DNA of 6,316 bases from a bacterium (GTDB lineage Bacteria > Vulcanimicrobiota > Vulcanimicrobiia > Vulcanimicrobiales > Vulcanimicrobiaceae). Shown here piece after piece: positions 1 through 5,900 of this stretch. The notes beneath the pieces are model-generated. The model was given only the letters and a program-made list of their open reading frames with translations, had not been told where the DNA came from and ran no database searches. The DNA is taken from contig JAKAPO010000149.1 of the NCBI GenBank assembly GCA_021807065.1, forward strand, positions 1 to 6,316, given 5' to 3'. Both the position numbers and the translations under genes were made by a program. Numbering within the stretch: position 1 is the first letter of the stretch; every line of letters begins with the position of its first letter.

Positions 1-110
1 AGAATGAGCACCCGCTCGTCGCGCTTCATCGCTTCGTAGAGCGTCGCACGCACGGCTTCTACGTTGTTCATCGTCTGCGAGAAGGCGGACGTCTCGGTTG
101 TCATTGCCAT
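1..110 (-). CDS. 2-oxoacid dehydrogenase E1 component, beta subunit (5' part only)
   Basis: Only the first 36 codons lie in the window; the gene continues past base 1. The visible N-terminus begins MAMTTETSAF and leads into NNVEAVRATLYEAMKRDERV, which resembles the first helix of E1 beta subunits of pyruvate and branched-chain 2-oxoacid dehydrogenases (an 'ALREAM.RDERV' pattern). The position directly after an E1 alpha gene strongly supports this, because the two subunits form an alpha2-beta2 heterotetramer and are usually adjacent. The ATG at 110 is preferred because an AAGGAG site lies 10 bases upstream. A second ATG at 104 would form an ATGA overlap with the alpha stop, but then the spacing is 16 bases. 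With the start at 110 the genes overlap by 10 bases, consistent with coupled, balanced translation. The substrate (pyruvate or branched-chain 2-oxoacid) cannot be decided from this fragment. Confidence 0.85.
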   Translation of the reverse strand, partial: MAMTTETSAFSQTMNNVEAVRATLYEAMKRDERVLI

Positions 111-1120
111 GGTTCCCAGGCTCCTTCGTGGACGTGCGTGTAGAGATCGTCGGGTTGTACGTACGGCATCGCCTCTGCGCGATCGGTAGCCTCGTTCGTC
201 TCGGCGAGAACGGCTCTCTTCATCGCCGATACGTTCGCTTCGCTCATGACGCCGGCGTCCACGAGCAGCGATTCGAACCGCGGAACCGGATCGTCCTTGC
301 GATGCTCCGAAATCTCCTCTTTGGTGCGGTAGGTGAGATCGTTGTCGTCCGTCGAGTGCGCGAGGAAACGGTAGCAAATCCCTTCGAGCAGCGTCGGTCC
401 CTTGCCCTCGCGAGCGCGCTCTAGCGCTTCCTTCACGCACGCGTACGTTTCGATGGGATCGAAACCGTTGAAGCGTTTGCCCGGAATTCCGTAACCCGCC
501 GCGCGTTTCCAAATATGCGGCTGTCCCATCTGTAACGAGAGCGGCGTGGAGATCGCCCAGCAATTGTTCTCCACGAGAAAGACGATCGGCAGCGCGTGGA
601 TTGCGGCGAAGTTCACCGACTCGTGCCACTCGCCTTCGCTCGTCGTTCCGTCGCCGCATGTGCAGAGTACCGCGCGCCCGCTCTCCCCCCGATACTTGAT
701 CGCGTACGCTGCGCCGACGGCGTGCGGGATATGCGCGGCGAGTATTGATGAGAAGGAAAGGATGCCCGCGGCCTTCGACGAGTAGTGATTCGGAAACTGA
801 CGGCCCCCGTTATGGTCTGCGGCGCGGGCGAAGATCGAAAGCATGATCTCGTAGGGGGTGAGGCCGACACCGAGGCACAGGCCGAGGTCACGGTAGTAGG
901 GTGCGAGGAGATCCTTTCCGCGTTCAAAGGCCATGGCCGCGCCCGCTTGCAACGCTTCATGACCCTCGGAGCCGAGTGCGAACGGGACTTTTCCTTGCCG
1001 GTTGAGTTGAAAACCACGATTATCGAGTTGCCGCTGGAGCAGCATGGTACGGAAAAGCCTGCGTAGCTGCTCGTCGGTGAGCCCGCGCTTATCCAAGGCA
1101 CCGGTCGTCTTGACTGCCAC
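101..1120 (-). CDS. 2-oxoacid dehydrogenase E1 component, alpha subunit (branched-chain type)
   Basis: This is the thiamine-diphosphate subunit that decarboxylates a 2-oxoacid and, with E1 beta, passes the acyl group to the lipoyl E2 core. The call is 339 residues, in the usual 330-370 range. Visible motifs are YYRD (residues 75-78, near the cofactor pyrophosphate), the TPP/Mg signature from GDG (156-158) to NN (185-186), and a loop at about 250-265 containing AHSTDD and TYR. That loop matches the mobile loop 'HHSTSDDS..YR' of branched-chain E1 alpha subunits, so a branched-chain substrate is more likely than pyruvate. The chosen start is GTG at 1120, just before the conserved region. An in-frame ATG at 1198 would add 26 residues with no family resemblance (Gly/Pro/Ser-rich) and would collide with the start of the divergent gene. 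The frame stays open to 1435, but that part is antisense to the secreted-protein gene. No clear Shine-Dalgarno precedes the GTG, so the exact start is uncertain. Confidence 0.93.
   Translation of the reverse strand: MAVKTTGALDKRGLTDEQLRRLFRTMLLQRQLDNRGFQLNRQGKVPFALGSEGHEALQAGAAMAFERGKDLLAPYYRDLGLCLGVGLTPYEIMLSIFARAADHNGGRQFPNHYSSKAAGILSFSSILAAHIPHAVGAAYAIKYRGESGRAVLCTCGDGTTSEGEWHESVNFAAIHALPIVFLVENNCWAISTPLSLQMGQPHIWKRAAGYGIPGKRFNGFDPIETYACVKEALERAREGKGPTLLEGICYRFLAHSTDDNDLTYRTKEEISEHRKDDPVPRFESLLVDAGVMSEANVSAMKRAVLAETNEATDRAEAMPYVQPDDLYTHVHEGAWEPWQ
121..126 (-). promoter_or_regulatory. Ribosome binding site for the E1 beta gene
   Basis: On the - strand this reads AAGGAG, a strong Shine-Dalgarno match. 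It lies inside the last codons of E1 alpha, 10 bases before the ATG at 110 and 16 before the ATG at 104. It is the clearest ribosome binding site in the window and decides the E1 beta start in favour of 110. Confidence 0.7.
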
Positions 1121-1196
1121 GCCGGTCTCGTTCGCTCTGCCGATGCCGTGCCCCCCGCAAGAGGGCAGGCTCGGACCGCCCTTCGAAGTAGGTGGC
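1121..1196. promoter_or_regulatory. Divergent intergenic region between E1 alpha and the secreted-protein gene
   Basis: If E1 alpha starts at 1120, these 76 bases separate two divergently transcribed genes and should hold or border both promoters. I see no convincing -10/-35 pair in either direction. The region is GC-rich and contains a short inverted repeat, TGCCC then GGGCA, at about 1148-1166. A TATGAC sequence at 1229-1224 on the - strand could be a -10 element for E1 alpha, but it lies within the + strand coding sequence and has no good -35. Confidence 0.25.
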
Positions 1197-2048
1197 ATGC
1201 GCCTCGTACGTACGGCTCTTACTGTCATAGCACTGGGTTTTTCGTTCATGGCCGTGGGACGGCCGTTGCCGGCCGCCGCCAGCAACGTCTTCTGCGGAGC
1301 CGATGCTTCGTACGTTCCCTGGGACACGGCGCGCAACGCGCCGGAGCCCCCCAACGCCACGACAGAAAGCGCGATCCGCGTCGTCTTGTACACGGCGGCG
1401 ACGTCGCGCGCCAACGCGCTGCTGACGTTCATCACCTCTCACGCCGCTTATCGCGCGACGCTTTCGGGGGTAGCGATGCACGCCTCCGCCGGCGGCGGCG
1501 ACTATGAAAGCGATCCCATGCTGATTTCGTTTCCGAAGAGCGTCGACGTGCAGTTCGCCTACGTGGATTCGTATAGTCTCGGCAACGCGGCGCTCTCCGC
1601 GTGCCCAAGTTTCGTCAACCAAGTCGACGCATACGGTGCGACGCCGCGCGCGAACACCGCGCTGCCGTCCCTGCATCGCATCACGACCCAGCCGAGGATG
1701 CCGCGTTCGTATGTGACAGAATTCGCGACGATGCTGATGGCGTTGCCGTCCCTGACCTGCGGATCCGTCTATATCCCTGCGAAGATGGCACTCTTGCCAC
1801 GCAGCGACTGGTCGGTCCAGGACGAGATGGCCAGTTATTCTTCGGGAAGAGCCGGAACGACAGCGGTGGTTGCGGTAGCGCTGACCTCCGCCGGCAAGCC
1901 CATTCAGACGCAACTCGTTCAATCCAGCGGTAACCAGATAACCAACCGTGAAGCGCTCGACCAAGCGCGCACTGAAACCTACAGCCCCGCGGAGTTTCTC
2001 TGCACGCCGGTCGTGAGCCTCATGTTCATGACCTTCTCGCAGAAGTAA
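1197..2048 (+). CDS. Secreted protein with a TonB C-terminal-like domain
   Basis: This 283-residue protein has a Sec-type signal peptide: MRLVRT, a hydrophobic core at about 7-20, and a likely cleavage near PAAAS (25-29). The mature protein is therefore exported. Residues 31-210 match nothing I recognise. The C-terminal part, about 218-281, has the TonB-C pattern: a strand with AVVAVALTSAGKPI, then VQSSGN (241-246), a REALDQAR helix (251-258), YSP (262-264) and a closing hydrophobic strand. Unlike true TonB it lacks an N-terminal membrane anchor and a Pro/Lys-rich spacer, so an energy-transducing role is doubtful. In some phyla similar domains occur in stand-alone periplasmic proteins of unknown role. 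Four cysteines (33, 136, 188, 269) could form two disulfides outside the cytoplasm. The ATG at 1197 is chosen because it gives a normal signal peptide; an in-frame ATG at 1143 would not. The upstream AGGTGG is only 1 base from the ATG, so the ribosome binding site is weak. Confidence 0.8.
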   Translation: MRLVRTALTVIALGFSFMAVGRPLPAAASNVFCGADASYVPWDTARNAPEPPNATTESAIRVVLYTAATSRANALLTFITSHAAYRATLSGVAMHASAGGGDYESDPMLISFPKSVDVQFAYVDSYSLGNAALSACPSFVNQVDAYGATPRANTALPSLHRITTQPRMPRSYVTEFATMLMALPSLTCGSVYIPAKMALLPRSDWSVQDEMASYSSGRAGTTAVVAVALTSAGKPIQTQLVQSSGNQITNREALDQARTETYSPAEFLCTPVVSLMFMTFSQK

Positions 2049-2097
2049 TAGACATGCGCGCATCGCGGGCGTTGGGTGTCGCGGCGCTCGCGTTGAC

Positions 2098-2123
2098 CGA
2101 GCATTACCCGGCACGGGTGCTCG
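2098..2123 (+). terminator. Hairpin after the secreted-protein gene (weak terminator candidate)
   Basis: The sequence forms a two-part stem. CGAGC pairs with GCTCG on the outside, ACCCG pairs with CGGGT on the inside, the loop is GCA, and an ATT bulge sits on the left side. It begins 50 bases after the stop codon at 2048. No run of T follows (the next bases are ACATAAAG), so it is not a typical intrinsic terminator. It could be a 3'-end processing or protecting structure, or chance. Confidence 0.3.
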
Positions 2124-2239
2124 ACATAAAGCGGGTGCGCCGCACAGTCGGTGCCATGCGCGCGGTGATGATGAGTTCGCGCACCGTGGGCGTAGCACGT
2201 TGCCGTCCGGCCGTCGGAACGTTCAGATATCTTAGCGGT

Positions 2240-2245
2240 TACAAT
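2240..2245 (+). promoter_or_regulatory. Candidate -10 element upstream of the amidohydrolase gene
   Basis: TACAAT differs from the consensus TATAAT at one position and sits in the most AT-rich stretch of the 2049-2259 gap. No good -35 element is found 16-18 bases upstream (GAACGT or similar). If it is used, transcription would begin around 2252, only about 8 bases before the GTG at 2260, so the mRNA would be nearly leaderless. The absence of a Shine-Dalgarno sequence before that GTG fits this. Confidence 0.35.
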
Positions 2246-2259
2246 CCGGGCTGACGGCT

Positions 2260-3408
2260 GTGAACTCGGAAATCGTACTTTATCGGCGGCATTTTCACGC
2301 GCACCCAGAGCTCTCCATGCAGGAACGCGAAACGGCGGCATTCATCGAGCGCGCGTTACGCGAGCGTGAATTCGACGAGATTCGCACCGGCGTGGGGGAG
2401 ACGGGCATTCTCGCGACGCTGCGGGGAAGGAGACCGGGACCGACGACGCTTCTGCGCGCCGACATGGACGCGCTGCCCGTGCGAGAGCTTGGAGACGCTG
2501 AGTATCGCTCGCAGTGCGACGGCGTGATGCACGCCTGCGGTCACGATGGCCACATGGCCATCCTGCTGTCCGCCGCGCGCGAACTTGCCGGACGGCGAGA
2601 CGAAATCGCGGGCACGCTCGTGTTTTGCTTTCAACCCGGCGAGGAGGGTTACGCCGGAAACAAACTGATGATAAAGGACGGGGCGCTCGAGAACCCGCAC
2701 GTCGATCGCGTCTTCGCACTGCATCTCTATACGGGACTCGAAGTCGGCAAAGTTGGCATTCGAGACGGGGCGTTCTTCGCAGCTTCCGACCAAATCTATA
2801 TCGCCCTGGAAGGCCGAGGCGGCCACGGGGCGATGCCGCAGCTTTGCGTCGATCCGATCGTGGGCGCTGCACAGTTCGTCACCATGCTGCAGACGCTCGT
2901 GAGCCGAGAGATCGCGCCCAAGGAGCCGGCGGTCGTCACGATTTCCAGAATCGAAGCGGGGACGACCCACAACGTCATCCCCGATCGCGCCGAGATGATG
3001 GGCACCGTGCGCACGTTCGATGAAAGCCTGCGTAGTACGATGCCGGAGCGTCTGAGGCGCATATTGCAGGGTCTCTGTGCCGCGATGCGCTTGGAGCATG
3101 AGCTACGATACGAATGGGGTTATCCGGCGGTGGTGAACGATCGAACGATGAACGATATCGTGCGCATGGTTGCGAAGCGGAGACTCGGATCCGAAAACGT
3201 CGTCGACCCACACGACGTCGTGATGTGGGCCGAGGACATGGCCTACATGCAGATGGAGCGCCCCGGCGCGTACTTCGTCGTCGGTGCGCGCGGTGCGGAG
3301 AGAGGAACTGAGCCGCAGCACAGTGCACGGTACGACATCGACGAGCGAGCCCTCGACGTCGGCTTCGAAATGATGACCGGAATCGCCCTGATGGAAGGGA
3401 CAGCATGA
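2260..3408 (+). CDS. M20-family amidohydrolase (zinc metallopeptidase M20D type)
   Basis: This 382-residue protein has the usual length and full motif set of the M20D amidohydrolases, which include hippurate hydrolase, indole-3-acetyl-amino-acid hydrolase and N-acetyl-diaminopimelate deacetylase. These enzymes cleave N-acyl amino acids with a two-metal centre. Visible motifs are the opening RRHFHAHPELS (9-19), RADMDALPV (66-74), HACGHDGH (91-98) supplying metal ligands Cys93 and His95, PGEE (126-129) with the catalytic base and a ligand, His155 in ALHLY, the dimerisation-domain GRGGHGAMP (185-193), and His354 near the C-terminus in PQHSARYDID. All expected ligands are present, so the enzyme should be active. 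No signal peptide is seen; it is probably cytoplasmic. The GTG at 2260 is required because the next Met (residue 20) would lose the conserved N-terminal motif, and an in-frame stop lies at 2233. The acyl group and substrate cannot be deduced from the sequence. It ends 15 bases before the palindromic repeat at 3423. Confidence 0.93.
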   Translation: MNSEIVLYRRHFHAHPELSMQERETAAFIERALREREFDEIRTGVGETGILATLRGRRPGPTTLLRADMDALPVRELGDAEYRSQCDGVMHACGHDGHMAILLSAARELAGRRDEIAGTLVFCFQPGEEGYAGNKLMIKDGALENPHVDRVFALHLYTGLEVGKVGIRDGAFFAASDQIYIALEGRGGHGAMPQLCVDPIVGAAQFVTMLQTLVSREIAPKEPAVVTISRIEAGTTHNVIPDRAEMMGTVRTFDESLRSTMPERLRRILQGLCAAMRLEHELRYEWGYPAVVNDRTMNDIVRMVAKRRLGSENVVDPHDVVMWAEDMAYMQMERPGAYFVVGARGAERGTEPQHSARYDIDERALDVGFEMMTGIALMEGTA

Positions 3409-3422
3409 ACTACGCGGCATGT

Positions 3423-3507
3423 GTCACCCGGAGCGAGCCAACCTGTGTCACTGCTCGCGCAGTTCGCTCGCTCGGGATGACGGAGGTTGGCTCGCTCGGG
3501 ACGACGG
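3423..3507. repeat. Compound palindromic (REP-like) repeat at a convergent gene junction
   Basis: Three copies of a 16-base unit are present. One lies in inverted orientation at 3423-3438 (GTCACCCGGAGCGAGC). Two are direct copies, at 3466-3481 (GCTCGCTCGGGATGAC) and 3490-3505 (GCTCGCTCGGGACGAC), offset by exactly 24 bases. The inverted copy matches the middle copy at 14 of 16 positions. It also matches the last copy through a perfect 14-base arm (3431-3444 with 3484-3497), so two alternative hairpins are possible. The core resembles the dispersed GTCATCCCGAGCG-type repeats found in many copies in various environmental genomes (from memory, not searched). It sits between the convergent amidohydrolase and threonine aldolase genes, where it could end transcription in both directions, although no T-run is present. 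Its right part (3451-3507) is also coding sequence for the end of the aldolase. Confidence 0.75.
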
Positions 3508-4542
3508 TGAGAGGGCACGTTCGAGGCAATCTGCGAAGGCGGCGACGTCTTCGGGTTGCGTGGCCCAATGCGTCATCCAGCGCGCTTCGGGTAGCGCTTC
3601 GTCAAAGACGTAAAAGAAGAACTCTTCCTGCGCTCGCGCGAGCGCGTCGCGGTCCATCGTGGCGAAGATTGCGTTGCAGCGCACCGGACGGGTCACGCGA
3701 ATGCCTTCGATAGCCTTGATGCGCTCGTGCAGCCGAGCGGTCATGGCGTTGGCGTGTTTCGCGAAGCGCAGCCAAAGATCGTCCACGAGCAACGCGTCGA
3801 ACTGCGCGGCGACGTAGCGCATCTTCGAGGCGAGCTGCATCCCTTGCTTACGGACGAATGGGGCGCTGCCGGCCGGGAGCGCCGGGTCGAAGAAGCAGAT
3901 CGCCTCGCCAAACATCAAACCGTTCTTCGTACCGCCAAAGCTCAAGACGTCGACGCCGAGGTCGGCGGTCAGGGCGCGTGGCGTCGTGGACAGAGCGGCG
4001 GCGGCGTTCGCGATGCGTGCGCCGTCGACGTGCACCAGCAGGCCACGATTGTGAGCGTAGTCGCAGAGCGCGCGCAACTCGCCCGGTTCGTATACGTCGC
4101 CGTACTCGGTGGGCTGGGAAATGGAGATGACTCGCGGTTGCGGATGATGCTCGTCGTGACCCGCGCGCAGGTGGGACTCTAGGTCCTGCGGCCGCAGCTT
4201 CCCGTCGGCAGTGACGATCGGGATCGTTTTCGATCCGGCAAATCGCTCGAGCGCAGCGCACTCGTCGACCTGTAGGTGCGCGCTTGCCGGGCACAGCGCT
4301 GCCTCCCACGGCCGCAGCAGGCAGCTGAGCGCGACGACGTTTGCGCCGGTGCCGTTGAACGTGAAGTAGACTGCGGTTGCCTCTCCGAAACGTTCGCGAA
4401 AGCGCCGTATCGCCGACGCTGTCCACGGATCCCCACCGTACCCTACGGCGTCGCCGTCGTTTGCTGCTCGAAGCGCGTCGAAGATCTCCGGCGCAACCGG
4501 AGCGTTGTTGTCGCTCGCGAAGCTTCGCCGTAGCCCTTTCAC
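3448..4542 (-). CDS. Low-specificity L-threonine aldolase (PLP enzyme, beta-eliminating lyase fold)
   Basis: This 364-residue enzyme would cleave L-threonine/L-allo-threonine to glycine and acetaldehyde, or act on related beta-hydroxy amino acids. The N-terminal FASDNNAPV (8-16) and VGYGGDPWT (33-41) are family hallmarks. SAHLQVDE (87-94) holds the conserved His89. HVDGAR (171-176) has Asp173, expected to contact the pyridine nitrogen of PLP. SFGGTKNGL (201-209) carries Lys206 for the Schiff base. The start is a GTG at 4542 whose first base is the last base of the upstream gene's TAG stop (a 1-base overlap, TAGTG). No ATG and no Shine-Dalgarno is nearby, so translation is probably coupled. 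The C-terminal ~20 residues (345-364), which contain PSSRAS twice, are encoded entirely within the palindromic repeat region and look like an addition to a domain that would end near residue 344. Start confidence is moderate; family confidence is high. Confidence 0.92.
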   Translation of the reverse strand: MKGLRRSFASDNNAPVAPEIFDALRAANDGDAVGYGGDPWTASAIRRFRERFGEATAVYFTFNGTGANVVALSCLLRPWEAALCPASAHLQVDECAALERFAGSKTIPIVTADGKLRPQDLESHLRAGHDEHHPQPRVISISQPTEYGDVYEPGELRALCDYAHNRGLLVHVDGARIANAAAALSTTPRALTADLGVDVLSFGGTKNGLMFGEAICFFDPALPAGSAPFVRKQGMQLASKMRYVAAQFDALLVDDLWLRFAKHANAMTARLHERIKAIEGIRVTRPVRCNAIFATMDRDALARAQEEFFFYVFDEALPEARWMTHWATQPEDVAAFADCLERALSPSSRASQPPSSRASELREQ

Positions 4543-5900
4543 TACAGCGTGACCGTCATGCCGCGATGTGCTGCCATCGCATTCCAACCGAGATGAGCCT
4601 TGGCGAATGCGGCAAGTGCTAGAGCCGACGCAGGCTCGCCGTGCACTGCGTAGAGCTGCGGTTTCGTCGTGCAGGTTGCGAACCAGCGCGTGAAGTCGGT
4701 CTCGTCCGCATGGCCGCTGAATCCCGGCAGATCGACGATGGTGGCGCGTACCGGCAAGACGTCGCCGAAGAGCCGAACGCTTCGCGCGCCGTGGGTGATG
4801 AAGAATCCGAGCGTTCCTCGGCTCTGGTAGCCCACGAAGATGATCGTAGACGATGGCTGCGCAAGGTGGTTGTGAAGATGGTGCAGCACGCGGCCTCCCG
4901 ACGCCATACCGCTCGCGGAGACGATGAGCGCAGGTCCGGTGAGACGGTTCAGCGCCTTCGACTCCTCGGTCGTCAGCGCGAGCGTGAAATTGCGCACGCC
5001 AAAAGCATCCGAGGCGCGCGCGCACGGAATCGGTTTGTGCGCCTTAGGAAATTTCTCGAAGAGATCGTTGACTCGCTCCGCCATCGGACTATCGAGATGT
5101 ACGGGCAAGCGCGAGATTCTTGACTCGCGCGATTGTATCTGCGCAATTGCGAGCAGGATGTCTTGCGTACGCTCGACGGCAAATGCCGGTATCACCATGA
5201 TACCGCCTCGCTCGATTCCAGCCAGCAGAGCGTCTCGCAATGCGTCGGATGAATCGGCGGGATGCGGGCGGTTTGCATAGGTCGATTCGCAGACGAGGAC
5301 GTCGGCGGCACCGATGGGATCGGGATCGTACAGCAACGCGCGGCCGTAGCGGCCGAGATCGCCGGAGAAGACGACGCGCTTCCCTTCAAGTTCGAGCGCG
5401 GCAAATGCGGAGCCGATCACGTGGCCAGCGTTATGAAACGTCGCGCGTACGCCCGGGACGACGTCGAACGCCGTGCCAAGCGGAAACGAGCGCACCAGAC
5501 GCATCGTTCGCGCGACGTCGCGTTCGTCGTAGTAGCTCGGTGGTGTCGAAGGGTGCTCGTGCTCCAGACCCCGTTGGAGCATCTCTTCTTGTAGATGGGC
5601 GGCGTCGTCGAGTACGATCTGCATGAGGGCCGCGGTCGGCGGCGTGCAGAAAACCATACCGGAGAAGCCGTCGCGGACGAGTTTCGGGAGATAACCGGTA
5701 TGGTCAAGGTGTCCGTGAGTGACGACGACCGCCTCGACGTCGTCGGCTTCGACCGGAAGAGGCGCATCGTTGAGCGCGACCACGTTTCGCGTTCCTTGAA
5801 ACAATCCGCAGTCGATGAAGAACCGGCGACCGCCGACGTTGAGCAGATGCTTGCTGCCGGTAACCGTTCCAGCGGCACCGGCGAACGTGAGCTCAGCCAC
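4542..5900 (-). CDS. Metallo-beta-lactamase-fold beta-CASP protein (RNase-like, CPSF73/YSH1 type)
   Basis: At 452 residues this matches the usual length of the bacterial family often annotated as MBL-fold RNA-processing exonuclease. Members are metal-dependent nucleases, probably acting on RNA in the cytoplasm. The MBL motifs are Asp30 (motif 1, FIDCG), THGHLDH (61-67, motif 2, with His62, His64, Asp66 and His67), His160 (motif 3, NAGH) and SGDLG with Asp181 (motif 4). The beta-CASP part follows: ESTYANR (205-211, motif A), then SGHADE with His397 and VHGE with His420 (the conserved late histidines, motifs B and C). SASGMASGGR (328-337) is also typical. All catalytic residues are present. The start is a GTG at 5900, giving MAELTFAGAAGTVTGSKH, the standard N-terminus of the family. 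It overlaps the upstream gene by 8 bases and has no clear Shine-Dalgarno. The particular RNA target is unknown. Confidence 0.92.
   Translation of the reverse strand: MAELTFAGAAGTVTGSKHLLNVGGRRFFIDCGLFQGTRNVVALNDAPLPVEADDVEAVVVTHGHLDHTGYLPKLVRDGFSGMVFCTPPTAALMQIVLDDAAHLQEEMLQRGLEHEHPSTPPSYYDERDVARTMRLVRSFPLGTAFDVVPGVRATFHNAGHVIGSAFAALELEGKRVVFSGDLGRYGRALLYDPDPIGAADVLVCESTYANRPHPADSSDALRDALLAGIERGGIMVIPAFAVERTQDILLAIAQIQSRESRISRLPVHLDSPMAERVNDLFEKFPKAHKPIPCARASDAFGVRNFTLALTTEESKALNRLTGPALIVSASGMASGGRVLHHLHNHLAQPSSTIIFVGYQSRGTLGFFITHGARSVRLFGDVLPVRATIVDLPGFSGHADETDFTRWFATCTTKPQLYAVHGEPASALALAAFAKAHLGWNAMAAHRGMTVTL

Larger units (their letters stand above)
2049..2259. other. Intergenic region, 211 bases, no gene seen
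   Basis: This gap separates the secreted-protein gene from the amidohydrolase gene; both read rightward. Besides the hairpin at 2098-2123 and the TACAAT at 2240, it has a perfect 10-base palindrome ATGCGCGCAT (2054-2063) and a weak CGGTG/CACCG stem (2163-2186). A 66-codon open frame (2054-2254) has no ribosome binding site and no recognisable protein pattern, so I do not call it a gene. No tRNA-like or riboswitch-like fold was recognised. Confidence 0.5.

Noticed and set aside
1204..1215. CGTACGTACG palindrome just after the secreted-protein start
   Set aside because: It is a short self-complementary run inside coding sequence; a similar GTACGTAC occurs at 157-164 within E1 alpha, so it is probably codon-driven and not an operator.
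1121..1435. N-terminal extension of E1 alpha (open frame up to 1435)
   Set aside because: It is antisense to the signal peptide and mature start of the secreted-protein gene and has no family resemblance; it is a shadow of the GC-rich opposite strand.
1089..2198. 369-codon - strand frame opposite the secreted-protein gene
   Set aside because: The product is rich in Arg, Gly and His without motifs; the opposite strand has a signal peptide and a recognisable domain.
2054..2254. 66-codon frame in the gap before the amidohydrolase
   Set aside because: No ribosome binding site, no recognisable pattern, and composition as expected from GC-rich non-coding sequence.
3423..3507. CRISPR-like array
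   Set aside because: Only two direct copies of a short unit with an 8-base gap and one inverted copy; no regular spacers and no cas genes nearby.
3405..3713. 102-codon + strand frame starting in an ATGA overlap with the amidohydrolase stop
   Set aside because: The overlap looks operon-like, but the frame runs through the palindromic repeat and then antisense to the conserved aldolase gene, with an Arg-rich, unrecognisable product.
4543..5025. Long N-terminal extension of the threonine aldolase frame
   Set aside because: It overlaps the beta-CASP gene in another frame, is Arg-rich low-complexity sequence, and the aldolase family begins at about 4530; the GTG at 4542 suffices.
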